Shown: positions 1-5,040, numbered from the stretch's first letter. The stretch: 6,515 nt of DNA from Brevundimonas sp. (GCA_020253595.1 JADCBH010000120.1:1-6515), one strand, 5' to 3'. The notes: generated by a model from the letters alone, not told the origin. Numbers and translations: made by a program.

Positions 1-331
1 ACCCGCGCTCTAATGCATAACGCACCCCCGCCGCATCGTCCATGAGGACCAAACCAGCGTGCAACTCCTCAGCCAGGGCAATCGCATCCATTTCCCCTCG
101 ATGTAAACCGGACAGGAGTTGAGGAGAAGCGGTGGGCTTCTGCACCGTGATCCAGGCAGGGAGAGCACTCGCCCATTGGCGAACGGCGTCCGAGCTACCC
201 CGATCCGAAAGCTCGCTATGGACGGCTGTGGGAAGGATCACTTGACCGTACAAGCGTGGCAACAGTTCGACGTAGCCGGTCTCCAAGAGGTAGTTGATCG
301 GCGAGGTGTCCGCGACGACGACAAGGCTCAT
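1..331 (-). CDS. PIN-domain toxin, DUF3368 type (3' end outside window)
   Basis: This is the N-terminal 110 residues of a PIN-domain protein, translated from an ATG at 331-329; the frame is open to the window edge. PIN toxins are metal-dependent ribonucleases acting in the cytoplasm. The protein starts MSLVVVADTSPINYLL, the usual DUF3368 opening, with the first acidic metal ligand at D8. Other likely ligands are E40 (in VHSEL), E80 or D82 (in GEMDAIALA) and D98/D99 (in LMDDAAGVR). DUF3368 proteins are usually about 150-170 residues, so roughly a third is missing beyond the edge. The start overlaps the stop of the upstream UPF0175 gene by four bases (ATGA, 328-331), which implies translational coupling and one mRNA. 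UPF0175 plus DUF3368 is a recurrent toxin-antitoxin-like pair. The family call is strong from sequence; toxicity is inferred from the family. Confidence 0.85.
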   Translation of the reverse strand, partial: MSLVVVADTSPINYLLETGYVELLPRLYGQVILPTAVHSELSDRGSSDAVRQWASALPAWITVQKPTASPQLLSGLHRGEMDAIALAEELHAGLVLMDDAAGVRYALERG

Positions 332-615
332 GCGGCGGGGAGCACACCCTCAGCTCGGAGCCGCTGAATGGTAGCCACGTCTCGCTCCAGGTCTTCGACC
401 GAATAGGCGTTCTCCATGACCTGCTTCTCCTTCAGAAAGTGGTTCCACTCCAGCCGGGAGAAGCCGAGTACTTCAGCTGCTTGCGGTCCCCCGAGCCGGT
501 CTTCCCGATAGGCTTCCAGGACCAACGCTTCAAGGGCCTGACGTGACAACTGCTGCGGCGTGCCGCCCCCAAGTTGGGTAGCCAGCGCTTCCGGAATTTC
601 CAAAGTGATGGTCAT
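328..615 (-). CDS. UPF0175-family antitoxin-like protein
   Basis: This 95-residue protein begins MTITLEIPEALATQL and continues with a helical segment, roughly residues 24-66, containing SRQALEALVLEAYREDRLGG and AAEVLGFSRLEWNHFLKEK. This is the signature of UPF0175 (Pfam PF03683), small proteins with a helix-turn-helix-like core usually encoded just before a PIN-domain gene. The inferred role is antitoxin: neutralising the PIN partner and perhaps repressing the shared promoter. The length is normal for the family. A strong ribosome binding site (GAGGAGGG on the minus strand, about 627-634) lies around 12 bases before the ATG. The gene starts 33 bp after the traJ-like stop in the same direction, with no terminator between, so read-through from the transfer promoter is likely. 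Its stop overlaps the toxin start by four bases. Confidence 0.85.
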   Translation of the reverse strand: MTITLEIPEALATQLGGGTPQQLSRQALEALVLEAYREDRLGGPQAAEVLGFSRLEWNHFLKEKQVMENAYSVEDLERDVATIQRLRAEGVLPAA

Positions 616-648
616 GATCTGTTCTGCCCTCCTCGGTATCCTTCCATC

Positions 649-984
649 CTAGCCGTTGCCACCGGCAAAGGTCTCCTCTCCCTCTTGCCGGTCGAGCCGT
701 TGAATGGCCGCCGTGATCTCGCCGAGCACTTGGTCAATGGCGTCCCGCTTGTGCTGAAACTTCGTCGCTAGATGCTTCTGTAAACCGCCCAACCGGCGTA
801 GTTCGTTGATGGCCTTTTCGCTCACCCGGCTCTTGACGGGCCGGTCGAGCGCCCGGCGCCGAATGTACTCGCTGACGGTCAAGCCGGCCTTGCCCGCCTC
901 ACCGGCAATGGCCGTTTTTTCCTCCGGCAGGATGCGCAGAATGATGGTCGCCTCGCGCTTCTTTTTCACCGTGCCGAAGGCCAT
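649..984 (-). CDS. traJ: TraJ-like relaxosome accessory protein (ribbon-helix-helix)
   Basis: In IncP plasmids TraJ binds an inverted repeat beside the nick site and recruits the relaxase TraI to oriT. This 111-residue protein has the same architecture. A basic N-terminus (residues 7-12) is followed by a ribbon-helix-helix-like DNA-binding segment at about 12-47 (ATIILRILPEEKTAIAGEA, then AGLTVSEYIRRRAL). Next comes ELRRLGGLQKHL (61-72), the conserved block of TraJ/MobC-type accessory proteins, and then a C-terminal helix. RP4 TraJ is 123 residues, so the gene appears complete. AGGAGG (minus strand, 991-996) sits 6 bases before the ATG, which supports this start. The gene reads away from the spacer proposed as oriT and is divergent from the traKLM-like genes, as in RP4. 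A TraJ or MobC label would both be acceptable; the family call rests on motifs and gene order. Confidence 0.82.
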   Translation of the reverse strand: MAFGTVKKKREATIILRILPEEKTAIAGEAGKAGLTVSEYIRRRALDRPVKSRVSEKAINELRRLGGLQKHLATKFQHKRDAIDQVLGEITAAIQRLDRQEGEETFAGGNG

Positions 985-1059
985 GGCGCGCCTCCTTTCC
1001 CCTGCCCCAGCGGGGCGGCGCGGTGCTCCGGAAGGGCGCAGGGGTGGAGCCGGGTCAAT

Positions 1060-1080
1060 TGTCCAGCAGCCTGCTGGACA
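1060..1080. repeat. 21-bp palindrome, probable protein-binding site
   Basis: Two perfect 10-bp arms, TGTCCAGCAG and CTGCTGGACA, flank a single central C. It lies 76 bp upstream of the traJ-like start. No T-run follows on either strand, so it does not look like a terminator. Such a near-perfect dyad suggests a dimeric DNA-binding protein, for example the TraJ-like ribbon-helix-helix protein or another regulator of the leftward operon. That role is inferred. Confidence 0.6.
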
Positions 1081-1107
1081 GTCTTGCTCGCGGTTTCCAA
1101 CAGGGGT

Positions 1108-1126
1108 CTCGGGGCGTAGCCCTGAG
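1108..1126. repeat. Stem-loop in the oriT spacer
   Basis: CTCGGGGC and GCCCTGAG pair as an 8-bp stem with one G-T wobble and the 3-base loop GTA. Outer arms CTTGCTC (1083-1089) and GAGCAAG (1124-1130) could form an alternative, longer structure that uses the right side of this stem. Structured DNA of this kind is common in oriT regions and can act in single-stranded form during transfer. The specific role is unknown. Confidence 0.5.
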
Positions 1127-1251
1127 CAAGGTCGTAGACGGAGGAGGACGAGGAGACGCAGTCGGATTGGCCGAGGACGGGTGGAGATACGGAAACGAGC
1201 GTAGCGAGTCGACGTATATACACTACGCGACTTGCCCTGTTATACAGTGCT

Positions 1252-1263
1252 TGTATTCCTGCT
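1252..1263 (+). other. Weak candidate for the IncP-type nick region
   Basis: The top strand reads TGTATTCCTGCT. IncP-type nic sites follow YATCCTG|Y, and TATTCCTG|C has one substitution (TTCCTG for ATCCTG). Its strand and side match RP4: nicked strand opposite to traJ coding, and nearer traK (about 110 bp) than traJ (about 275 bp). It is flanked by imperfect arms ATACAG (1242-1247) and CTGTAT (1267-1272). The match is short and could be chance. Confidence 0.25.
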
Positions 1264-1306
1264 ACGCTGTATTGCTCTAGCTGGCCTGTTGCTCTCGTCA
1301 TCTCCA

Positions 1307-1321
1307 TATGATAGATCTATC
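1307..1321 (+). promoter_or_regulatory. Possible traKLM -10 box with overlapping palindrome
   Basis: TATGAT (1307-1312) matches five of six bases of the sigma-70 -10 consensus and is 58 bp before the traK-like ATG. It overlaps a perfect 12-bp palindrome, GATAGATCTATC (1310-1321). A repressor bound there would block the promoter. No good -35 box lies 16-18 bp upstream, so an activator or a weak promoter would be needed. The arrangement suggests autoregulation by one of the divergent transfer proteins, but this is inference. Confidence 0.3.
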
Positions 1322-1370
1322 GTAGGCCCTGTTCCTGACGATTGCAAGTGGGCCGCTTCTGACGAATCTT

Positions 1371-1784
1371 ATGCCCTCGAAAAAACGCCCCGCCCTCTCC
1401 TCCGCCACCATTGACCAGGCCCGCAAAACCCTCGCGGCCCTGCCCCCTCCTGTTCCCACTTCCCACTCCGTTCGCCAGGCCGTCCACCAGCTCAAACAAG
1501 AGATCGCCCACATGCGTTCCTTGGGCTACACCTTCGCCCAGATCGCCCAGCACCTCAACTCCGCTGGCATCCCCGTCGCTAACTCCACCCTCCGCAACTA
1601 CGCCTCTGAAACCACGCCGCGCAAGCGGGGAAAACACAAGCCGCCCCCTGGAGTCCGCAAAGCCCCCGCTCCCAAAAAGACGGCCGCAGCGGTCGCAGCT
1701 TCCCCGCCCTCGGTTCCGGCTGCTAAACCCGAAACCAAACGCGGCTCTACCTTCATGCTCAAACCCGACCGGATCAAGGTCTGA
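1371..1784 (+). CDS. traK: TraK-like oriT-binding protein
   Basis: RP4 TraK (134 residues) binds and bends oriT DNA to stabilise the relaxosome. This protein is 137 residues and has the same layout. A globular, helical N-terminal half is centred on residues 32-77 (for example QLKQEIAHMRSLGYTFAQIA, then HLNSAGIPVANSTLRNY). It aligns in pattern with the RP4 TraK segment around AGYAMKTIWEHM. The C-terminal half is rich in proline, alanine and lysine (about 80-125) and is probably a flexible DNA-contacting tail. It is the first of three rightward genes, 14 bp ahead of the traL-like gene, and reads away from the proposed oriT. The ATG at 1371 has no obvious Shine-Dalgarno sequence. The coding strand is strikingly C-rich. 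Other helix-turn-helix-type DNA-binding proteins are possible, but the position favours TraK. Confidence 0.72.
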   Translation: MPSKKRPALSSATIDQARKTLAALPPPVPTSHSVRQAVHQLKQEIAHMRSLGYTFAQIAQHLNSAGIPVANSTLRNYASETTPRKRGKHKPPPGVRKAPAPKKTAAAVAASPPSVPAAKPETKRGSTFMLKPDRIKV

Positions 1785-1798
1785 AAGGAATCTTACCC

Positions 1799-2494
1799 AT
1801 GTCTCTTCCCGTGGCCTTCGTAGGCGGCAATAAGGGGGGCGTAGGCAAGTCGCTGGCGTCCATGGCCCTGATCGACTACTGGCTCTCCCAAAAGCCTGCC
1901 AAGCCCGTCTTTCTGGTCGAGACGGACACCTCCAATCCCGATGTCGCCCACGCTTATGGCAAAACGGTCCCGCACTACCTGCCCCAGATCAGCGAACGGG
2001 ATGGGTGGATTGATCTGGTGGACAAACTCGATGAGCCAGAGCAACGCAAATCTTGCATCGTGGTCAACCTGGCCTCGCAGAGCAACGGGTTCTGGGAGCA
2101 GTATGGTTCGATCCTGCTGACGGGGTTGCAGGAGATGAAACGGCCGGCCATCTGCTTATGGCTGATCAACCGGCAGAAGGACAGTCTGGAATTGCTGGCG
2201 GAGTTTCGGGACATGGCCGCCGGGGTGAAGATTCATGTAGTGCGCAACGCCTACTTTGGGGAAGAACGGAAGTTCGAGCTCTACAACGGGAATGCTTTGA
2301 GGGGGGAAATCGAAGGAGAGGGAGGAAAGAGCGTGACGTTTCCGGAGCTGGCGGATCGGATCACGGATCGGCTGTACACGGAGCGGATGACGGTGGCCGA
2401 AGCAGGAGGGAAAGGGATGCTGTTAGGAAGCCAGGCGGAAGTGCAGAGATGGCAACGAGAATGCGCGGCAGTGTTCGCGCAGATGGGATTGTGA
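1799..2494 (+). CDS. traL: TraL-like ParA/MinD-family ATPase
   Basis: This 231-residue cytoplasmic P-loop ATPase starts MSLPVAFVGGNKGGVGKS, with the deviant Walker A box KGGVGKS at residues 12-18. A beta strand ending VETDTSNPD (40-48) matches the switch-I/A' region of ParA/MinD proteins. RP4 TraL is 241 residues with the same N-terminal motif and lies in the same place. The expected Walker B strand, IVVNLAS (87-93), has Asn90 where relatives usually have Asp, so catalysis may be altered. RP4 TraL belongs to the traKLM group and its exact role is unclear; it is not the plasmid partition ATPase. A ribosome binding site (AAAGGA, 1784-1789) supports the ATG at 1799. The gene overlaps the traK stop region and ends 3 bp before the traM-like gene. 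Base composition flips from C-rich to G-rich around its middle. Confidence 0.82.
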   Translation: MSLPVAFVGGNKGGVGKSLASMALIDYWLSQKPAKPVFLVETDTSNPDVAHAYGKTVPHYLPQISERDGWIDLVDKLDEPEQRKSCIVVNLASQSNGFWEQYGSILLTGLQEMKRPAICLWLINRQKDSLELLAEFRDMAAGVKIHVVRNAYFGEERKFELYNGNALRGEIEGEGGKSVTFPELADRITDRLYTERMTVAEAGGKGMLLGSQAEVQRWQRECAAVFAQMGL

Positions 2495-2497
2495 GCG

Positions 2498-3226
2498 ATG
2501 GGGGAAAAGAGTCCGCAGAACCGTGAGGAACTGGCGGCCCGGTTTGCCAAGATCCTGGGGCGCAAACCGACACCAGAGGAGCTGGCGGAGTTGGATACGG
2601 ACCGGCAGGAACATGGACTGGGGTACTACGATCCGGTGTTGATTCAGTTGATGGCGTTCAAGCGGGAACGGATCGAACTGGACAAACGTCTCAACGGCCT
2701 GAACCAAATCCTGCACCGGCACGAGATGACGATGCAAAAGCAGTTGGAGGAAGCGCGGGACCAGGTGCTGAAGGAAACGGACAAGGCGTTGGTTAAGAAG
2801 GCCGAGGATGTGGGAAAAGCAAGCAGCGCGGCACTGGCGGCAGAGGCAACGCGTCTGTTGGGGGTGCATCGGGAGGCGTTAACGGCAGCGGTAAAGGAAA
2901 GTACGAAGGAGGCGGTGAAGGGCAAGTTCGACGAGACGTGGGCGGCGGAGTGGAAGAAATTGCAGGACGGTTTCAAGAGCGATTGGGAGACGGACATTCA
3001 ATCGAAGCTGAACCAATTGAATAAAGCATTGGAAGTCGCCAATGAGAAGATCGCGTGGATGTGGCTAGGAACGCTGGTGCTGGGATTGATGTTGACGGTG
3101 TTGCTGGGGGTGGTCTGGTGGGAGCGGTTTCACCCCTCCAGCTCGCCTGAGTCCGCCGCGCCTGAGAGTCAGCAGTCTGTGAAACCGGCTCCGAAGGCAG
3201 TTCCGGCTCCAGGTTTCCGCAAGTGA
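2498..3226 (+). CDS. traM: TraM-like membrane-anchored coiled-coil protein
   Basis: This 242-residue protein is the third gene of the rightward transfer operon. Residues 1-185 are charged and helical, with long coiled-coil-like stretches (52-105 and 140-185). One strong transmembrane segment follows at about 186-208 (IAWMWLGTLVLGLMLTVLLG), then a proline/serine-rich tail of about 33 residues. RP4 TraM is shorter (about 146 residues) but has a similar plan, with a C-terminal hydrophobic anchor. An N-terminal stretch here, HGLGYYDPVLIQLMAF (39-54), resembles the conserved 'DPI-L-Q' region of RP4 TraM. No signal peptide is seen, so the bulk is probably cytoplasmic. The start is only 3 bp after the traL-like stop with a weak ribosome binding site, implying translational coupling. 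The precise function is unknown; a role at the relaxosome-membrane interface is inferred. The extended tail is unusual. Confidence 0.7.
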   Translation: MGEKSPQNREELAARFAKILGRKPTPEELAELDTDRQEHGLGYYDPVLIQLMAFKRERIELDKRLNGLNQILHRHEMTMQKQLEEARDQVLKETDKALVKKAEDVGKASSAALAAEATRLLGVHREALTAAVKESTKEAVKGKFDETWAAEWKKLQDGFKSDWETDIQSKLNQLNKALEVANEKIAWMWLGTLVLGLMLTVLLGVVWWERFHPSSSPESAAPESQQSVKPAPKAVPAPGFRK

Positions 3227-3260
3227 CCACGGGATAAGCAGAACTGAATGTGCAAATTCG

Positions 3261-3342
3261 CGCGCAAAGCGCGGCGGCTTCGCGGGAAGCTGCGAGCAAC
3301 GCTGAGTGGTTGAGTGTTCTGGTTTGGGCGGCGCAGCCGCCC
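3261..3342. other. Cluster of three GC-rich hairpins after traM
   Basis: Three inverted repeats lie close together 34-116 bp after the traM-like stop. They are CGCGC-AAA-GCGCG (3261-3273), an 8-bp stem GCGGCTTC/GAAGCTGC with one G-T pair and a 4-base loop (3274-3293), and GGGCGGC-GCA-GCCGCCC (3326-3342). None is followed by a clear T-run, so they are not classical intrinsic terminators. They may still end or stabilise the transfer-operon mRNA. The rest of 3227-3464 shows nothing recognisable. Confidence 0.4.
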
Positions 3343-3464
3343 CATCATAGGAAGGTTTTCGCGGGGGGTTTGGGGCAGCAGGCCCCCATGTAGCCTGGGA
3401 CTGGGGCAATCCTCTTCTCCGCAAGCCTTTCGCGCTTCCTTTTTCGAATCGCTCGCTGATTGTT

Positions 3465-3806
3465 GTCCCTACCAGTGCATTCCGGGAGCCGGTAAAGACC
3501 ATCAACGCCGATGCCCTTCGCGCGGATTTGCCAATCCTCGCCGGCGCCATGCAGAAGGCCTATTCAGGTTTGGACACCGCGGCCCGGCGCGGCTGGGATT
3601 GGAATGCCTGATTCGCGCGCTGGGCTACAGCACTGGAAACGAATGCCGGGCGCGATTTGACACCGGAGGAAGTGTTATCTCCAATCCATAGTCTGCTCGA
3701 GTTCCAGTTGGACAACCACACCGGTCCTCTCACCGGAATCCAGTGGGGCTCCGGTTCACGCTCACTTCTGCTCGTACAAAAGCCCGCCGGCCCCTGGGCA
3801 AGCGAC
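3465..3806 (+). pseudogene. Decayed gene fragment, possibly S41-peptidase N-terminus
   Basis: One frame reads coherently across an internal stop. Before the stop it contains TINADALRADLPILAGAM and SGLDTAARRGWDWNA. The stop is TGA at 3609-3611. After it come FARWATALETNAGRDLTPEE and SPIHSLLEFQLDNHTG. A Trp codon (TGG) at the stop would restore WNAWFARWA, so a single G-to-A change is the simplest explanation. The helical pattern and the DNHTG motif recall the N-terminal region preceding the catalytic domain of some S41-type peptidases; I hold that only weakly. No start codon or signal sequence is evident upstream, although the frame is open from 3351. The similarity ends near 3800, where the toxin gene of the opposite strand begins. 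It is therefore a truncated fragment left by rearrangement. Confidence 0.42.
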
Positions 3807-3807
3807 G

Positions 3808-4242
3808 TTAGGAACTGCGAGCGTCCCAGGGGTCAAAGATGGTAAGGCCCAGATTGGCGAAGTCGCGGACATTGCGGGTAACGACGATGAGGCCGTGTTC
3901 CAGTGCAGTCGCGGCGATCATGCCGTCCGGCGCGCTAAGCGGTCGGCCAGCCGATTGGCGCGTTCCGTCGAGCTTGCCCCATCTCTTGGCAATCGATTCC
4001 GTCACCGGCAGAACCCGTCCTGGAAAAAGCTGTTTTAAGTGGCATTCAAGCGATTCTTCAAGACGCACGCGGCGGGTGGGATCTGGGGTCGTCGTAAAGC
4101 CCGATTCCAACTCTCCAATGGTCACCACACTCAGAAACAATGTATTGATGTCCTGGGCCGCGATCCAGGTTGTCACCTTCGCTTCCGGACGTGGACGCAT
4201 CAACTCGGAGAGAATGTTGGTGTCGAGAAGAAAGTCGCTCAC
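3808..4242 (-). CDS. VapC/FitB-family PIN-domain toxin
   Basis: This complete 144-residue PIN-domain protein is a probable metal-dependent endoribonuclease toxin. It opens SDFLLDTNILSEL, giving the first acidic ligand at D7. E44 (TIGELESG) is the second and D106 (APDGMIAATA) the third. TRNVRDF (122-128) supplies the final polar/acidic position. The block PLSAPDGMIAATA followed by HGLIVVTRNVRDF is characteristic of the VapC/FitB branch, and the length is typical. The start is GTG at 4242-4240; its GTGA overlaps the stop of the upstream antitoxin gene by four bases, so the pair is translationally coupled. It is unrelated in sub-family to the DUF3368 toxin at the left of the window. All catalytic positions appear intact, so the toxin should be functional. 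Confidence 0.9.
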   Translation of the reverse strand: MSDFLLDTNILSELMRPRPEAKVTTWIAAQDINTLFLSVVTIGELESGFTTTPDPTRRVRLEESLECHLKQLFPGRVLPVTESIAKRWGKLDGTRQSAGRPLSAPDGMIAATALEHGLIVVTRNVRDFANLGLTIFDPWDARSS

Positions 4243-4514
4243 GATAGGTCAACGGGTCGGGCAGGCGAGGGATTTCGCTGGAACATTTGGTCGATCTCGT
4301 CGTCGCTGAGCAAACCACGGATGTCCGCGAAAGCGTCGATAAGCATTTGCCCGGTACGGCCGACAGCTGGGGGCTGGACGGTCGTGGCTTGCGGAATATG
4401 CATCGCCTCTTCAAGCAGCGCGGCGGCATAGACCTCGACGGCGCTGCCGCGTGCGGCAGCTTGGCGGGCAAGCTCAGCTTCAACTTCTGGCCGGATGGGA
4501 ATGGTGAGGTTCAT
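4239..4514 (-). CDS. VapB/FitA-like antitoxin
   Basis: This 91-residue protein is encoded directly ahead of, and overlapping, the PIN toxin, the standard arrangement for a type II antitoxin. The N-terminus MNLTIPIRPEVEAELARQAA followed by a helix (about 20-40) suggests a short ribbon-helix-helix DNA-binding domain. The acidic, proline-containing C-terminal half (about 45-91, with LLSDDEIDQMFQRNP) would wrap the toxin. By family logic it neutralises the toxin and represses its own promoter. AGGAGG (minus strand, 4522-4527) lies 7 bases before the ATG. The exact antitoxin family is not recognised with certainty; position is the strongest evidence. Confidence 0.82.
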   Translation of the reverse strand: MNLTIPIRPEVEAELARQAAARGSAVEVYAAALLEEAMHIPQATTVQPPAVGRTGQMLIDAFADIRGLLSDDEIDQMFQRNPSPARPVDLS

Positions 4515-4562
4515 GGCAAGGCCTCCTTGCGGATCAATTTATTATCGCGTTTATCTTACCGG
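4515..4562 (-). promoter_or_regulatory. Leader and probable promoter of the second toxin-antitoxin operon
   Basis: Reading leftward, this AT-rich leader contains GATAATAAATT, where GATAAT resembles a -10 box, about 25 bp before the strong AAGGAGG ribosome binding site and ATG of the antitoxin gene. No convincing -35 hexamer is seen at the right distance. An autorepressed operator is expected here, but no clear dyad was found. Confidence 0.35.
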
Positions 4563-5017
4563 CAGCGGGGCCAGCGGTAAAGGAAAAACCGAGCCCCACA
4601 GCCTTGGAAACGGCCTCCACAGCGTCGGATTGGCATCGGTGGCGGCTTACTCTACCTGAAGAGCCACTTCCCTTCCCTGCCCCCTTCAGAATGCGAATTT
4701 GCCTCTATCCCTGAAAAGCCTGTTCGGCGGCTTCTATGGAGAAAAGCCGGAAAGGCGGTTTTCGCCTTACCGGCATGTATGCCATGTGCCCGCAGCGGAG
4801 CCGTAGTCAAGGATGAGCCGAAGGCTCACCGCCGCAAGGCGGCGCGTAGCGTCCTTTACTTCGGCGTGAGCGTAGGGCATTCCGATCAGGATTTCGCGCC
4901 GTCAGGCGCTTCGCTTCTCTGGCGCTTCGGAAGTTTTCCACAGTTGAGGGCTGACTACTACAGGAAGTCTATAGGTATCTATATAGGCTTGCGCCCCAAA
5001 CTGCACGTGGATTTGGC
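4563..5017. other. Gene-poor stretch between toxin-antitoxin operon and IS
   Basis: I recognise no gene in these 455 bp. Open frames here are short or run into the IS in the wrong frame. It contains a strong hairpin at 4746-4774 and a run of small stems: TGAGCC-GAA-GGCTCA (4814-4828), CCGCC-GCAA-GGCGG (4829-4842) and GCGCC-GTCA-GGCGC (4896-4909). A single DnaA-box-like TTTTCCACA is at 4934-4942. The segment probably derives from intergenic or decayed sequence joined to the IS by rearrangement. Confidence 0.5.
4741..4774 (-). terminator. Intrinsic-terminator-like hairpin (leftward)
   Basis: GCCGGAAAGGCG (4746-4757) pairs with CGCCTTACCGGC (4763-4774) over 12 positions with one A-A mismatch and a 5-base loop. 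Read on the minus strand, the stem is followed by TTTTC, as in a weak rho-independent terminator. It would stop leftward transcripts entering from the IS side before they reach the toxin-antitoxin operon. No leftward gene is visible to its right, so its original partner may be lost. Confidence 0.42.
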
Positions 5018-5031
5018 GGCTCTGGTGCAAA
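5018..5031 (+). repeat. Left terminal inverted repeat of the IS6-family element
   Basis: The 14 bases GGCTCTGGTGCAAA match the complement of the right end exactly; the two ends diverge from the 15th base. The transposase ATG lies 10 bp inside this end, so the repeat region probably also carries the transposase promoter. Confidence 0.9.
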
Positions 5032-5040
5032 CGTTTCGGG

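Larger units (their letters stand above)
985..1370. other. Putative oriT / divergent promoter spacer
   Basis: This 386-bp stretch between the divergent traJ-like and traK-like genes has no credible gene. In RP4 the equivalent spacer is oriT. The sequence supports this with a dense set of dyads: a 21-bp palindrome (1060-1080), a stem-loop at 1108-1126, and outer arms CTTGCTC/GAGCAAG (1083-1089/1124-1130). Further right are GCGTAG/CTACGC (1199-1204/1223-1228), ATACAG/CTGTAT (1242-1247/1267-1272) and a 12-bp palindrome (1310-1321). Both divergent promoters must also lie here. Assignment as oriT is by synteny and structure; the nick position is not established. Confidence 0.62.

Noticed and set aside
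119..367. Rightward open frame of 82 codons
   Set aside because: Antisense to the PIN-toxin and antitoxin genes, with no recognisable protein pattern or ribosome binding site.
926..935. Minus-strand GCATCCTGCC, an exact match to the IncP nic core YATCCTG|Y
   Set aside because: It lies inside the traJ-like coding region, encoding R-I-L-P of the ribbon-helix-helix, and on the strand opposite to that expected for nicking; probably chance.
1214..1221. GTATATAC palindrome as a leftward -10 box for traJ
   Set aside because: AT-rich and palindromic but with no -35-like hexamer at 16-18 bp; the traJ promoter could not be placed.
806..1307. Several open frames on both strands across the oriT spacer
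   Set aside because: Arginine/serine-rich, low-quality translations crossing palindromes; none has a good start context, and synteny predicts a non-coding spacer.
4934..4942. DnaA-box-like TTTTCCACA
   Set aside because: A single box without iterons, an AT-rich region or a rep gene nearby is not enough to call an origin.
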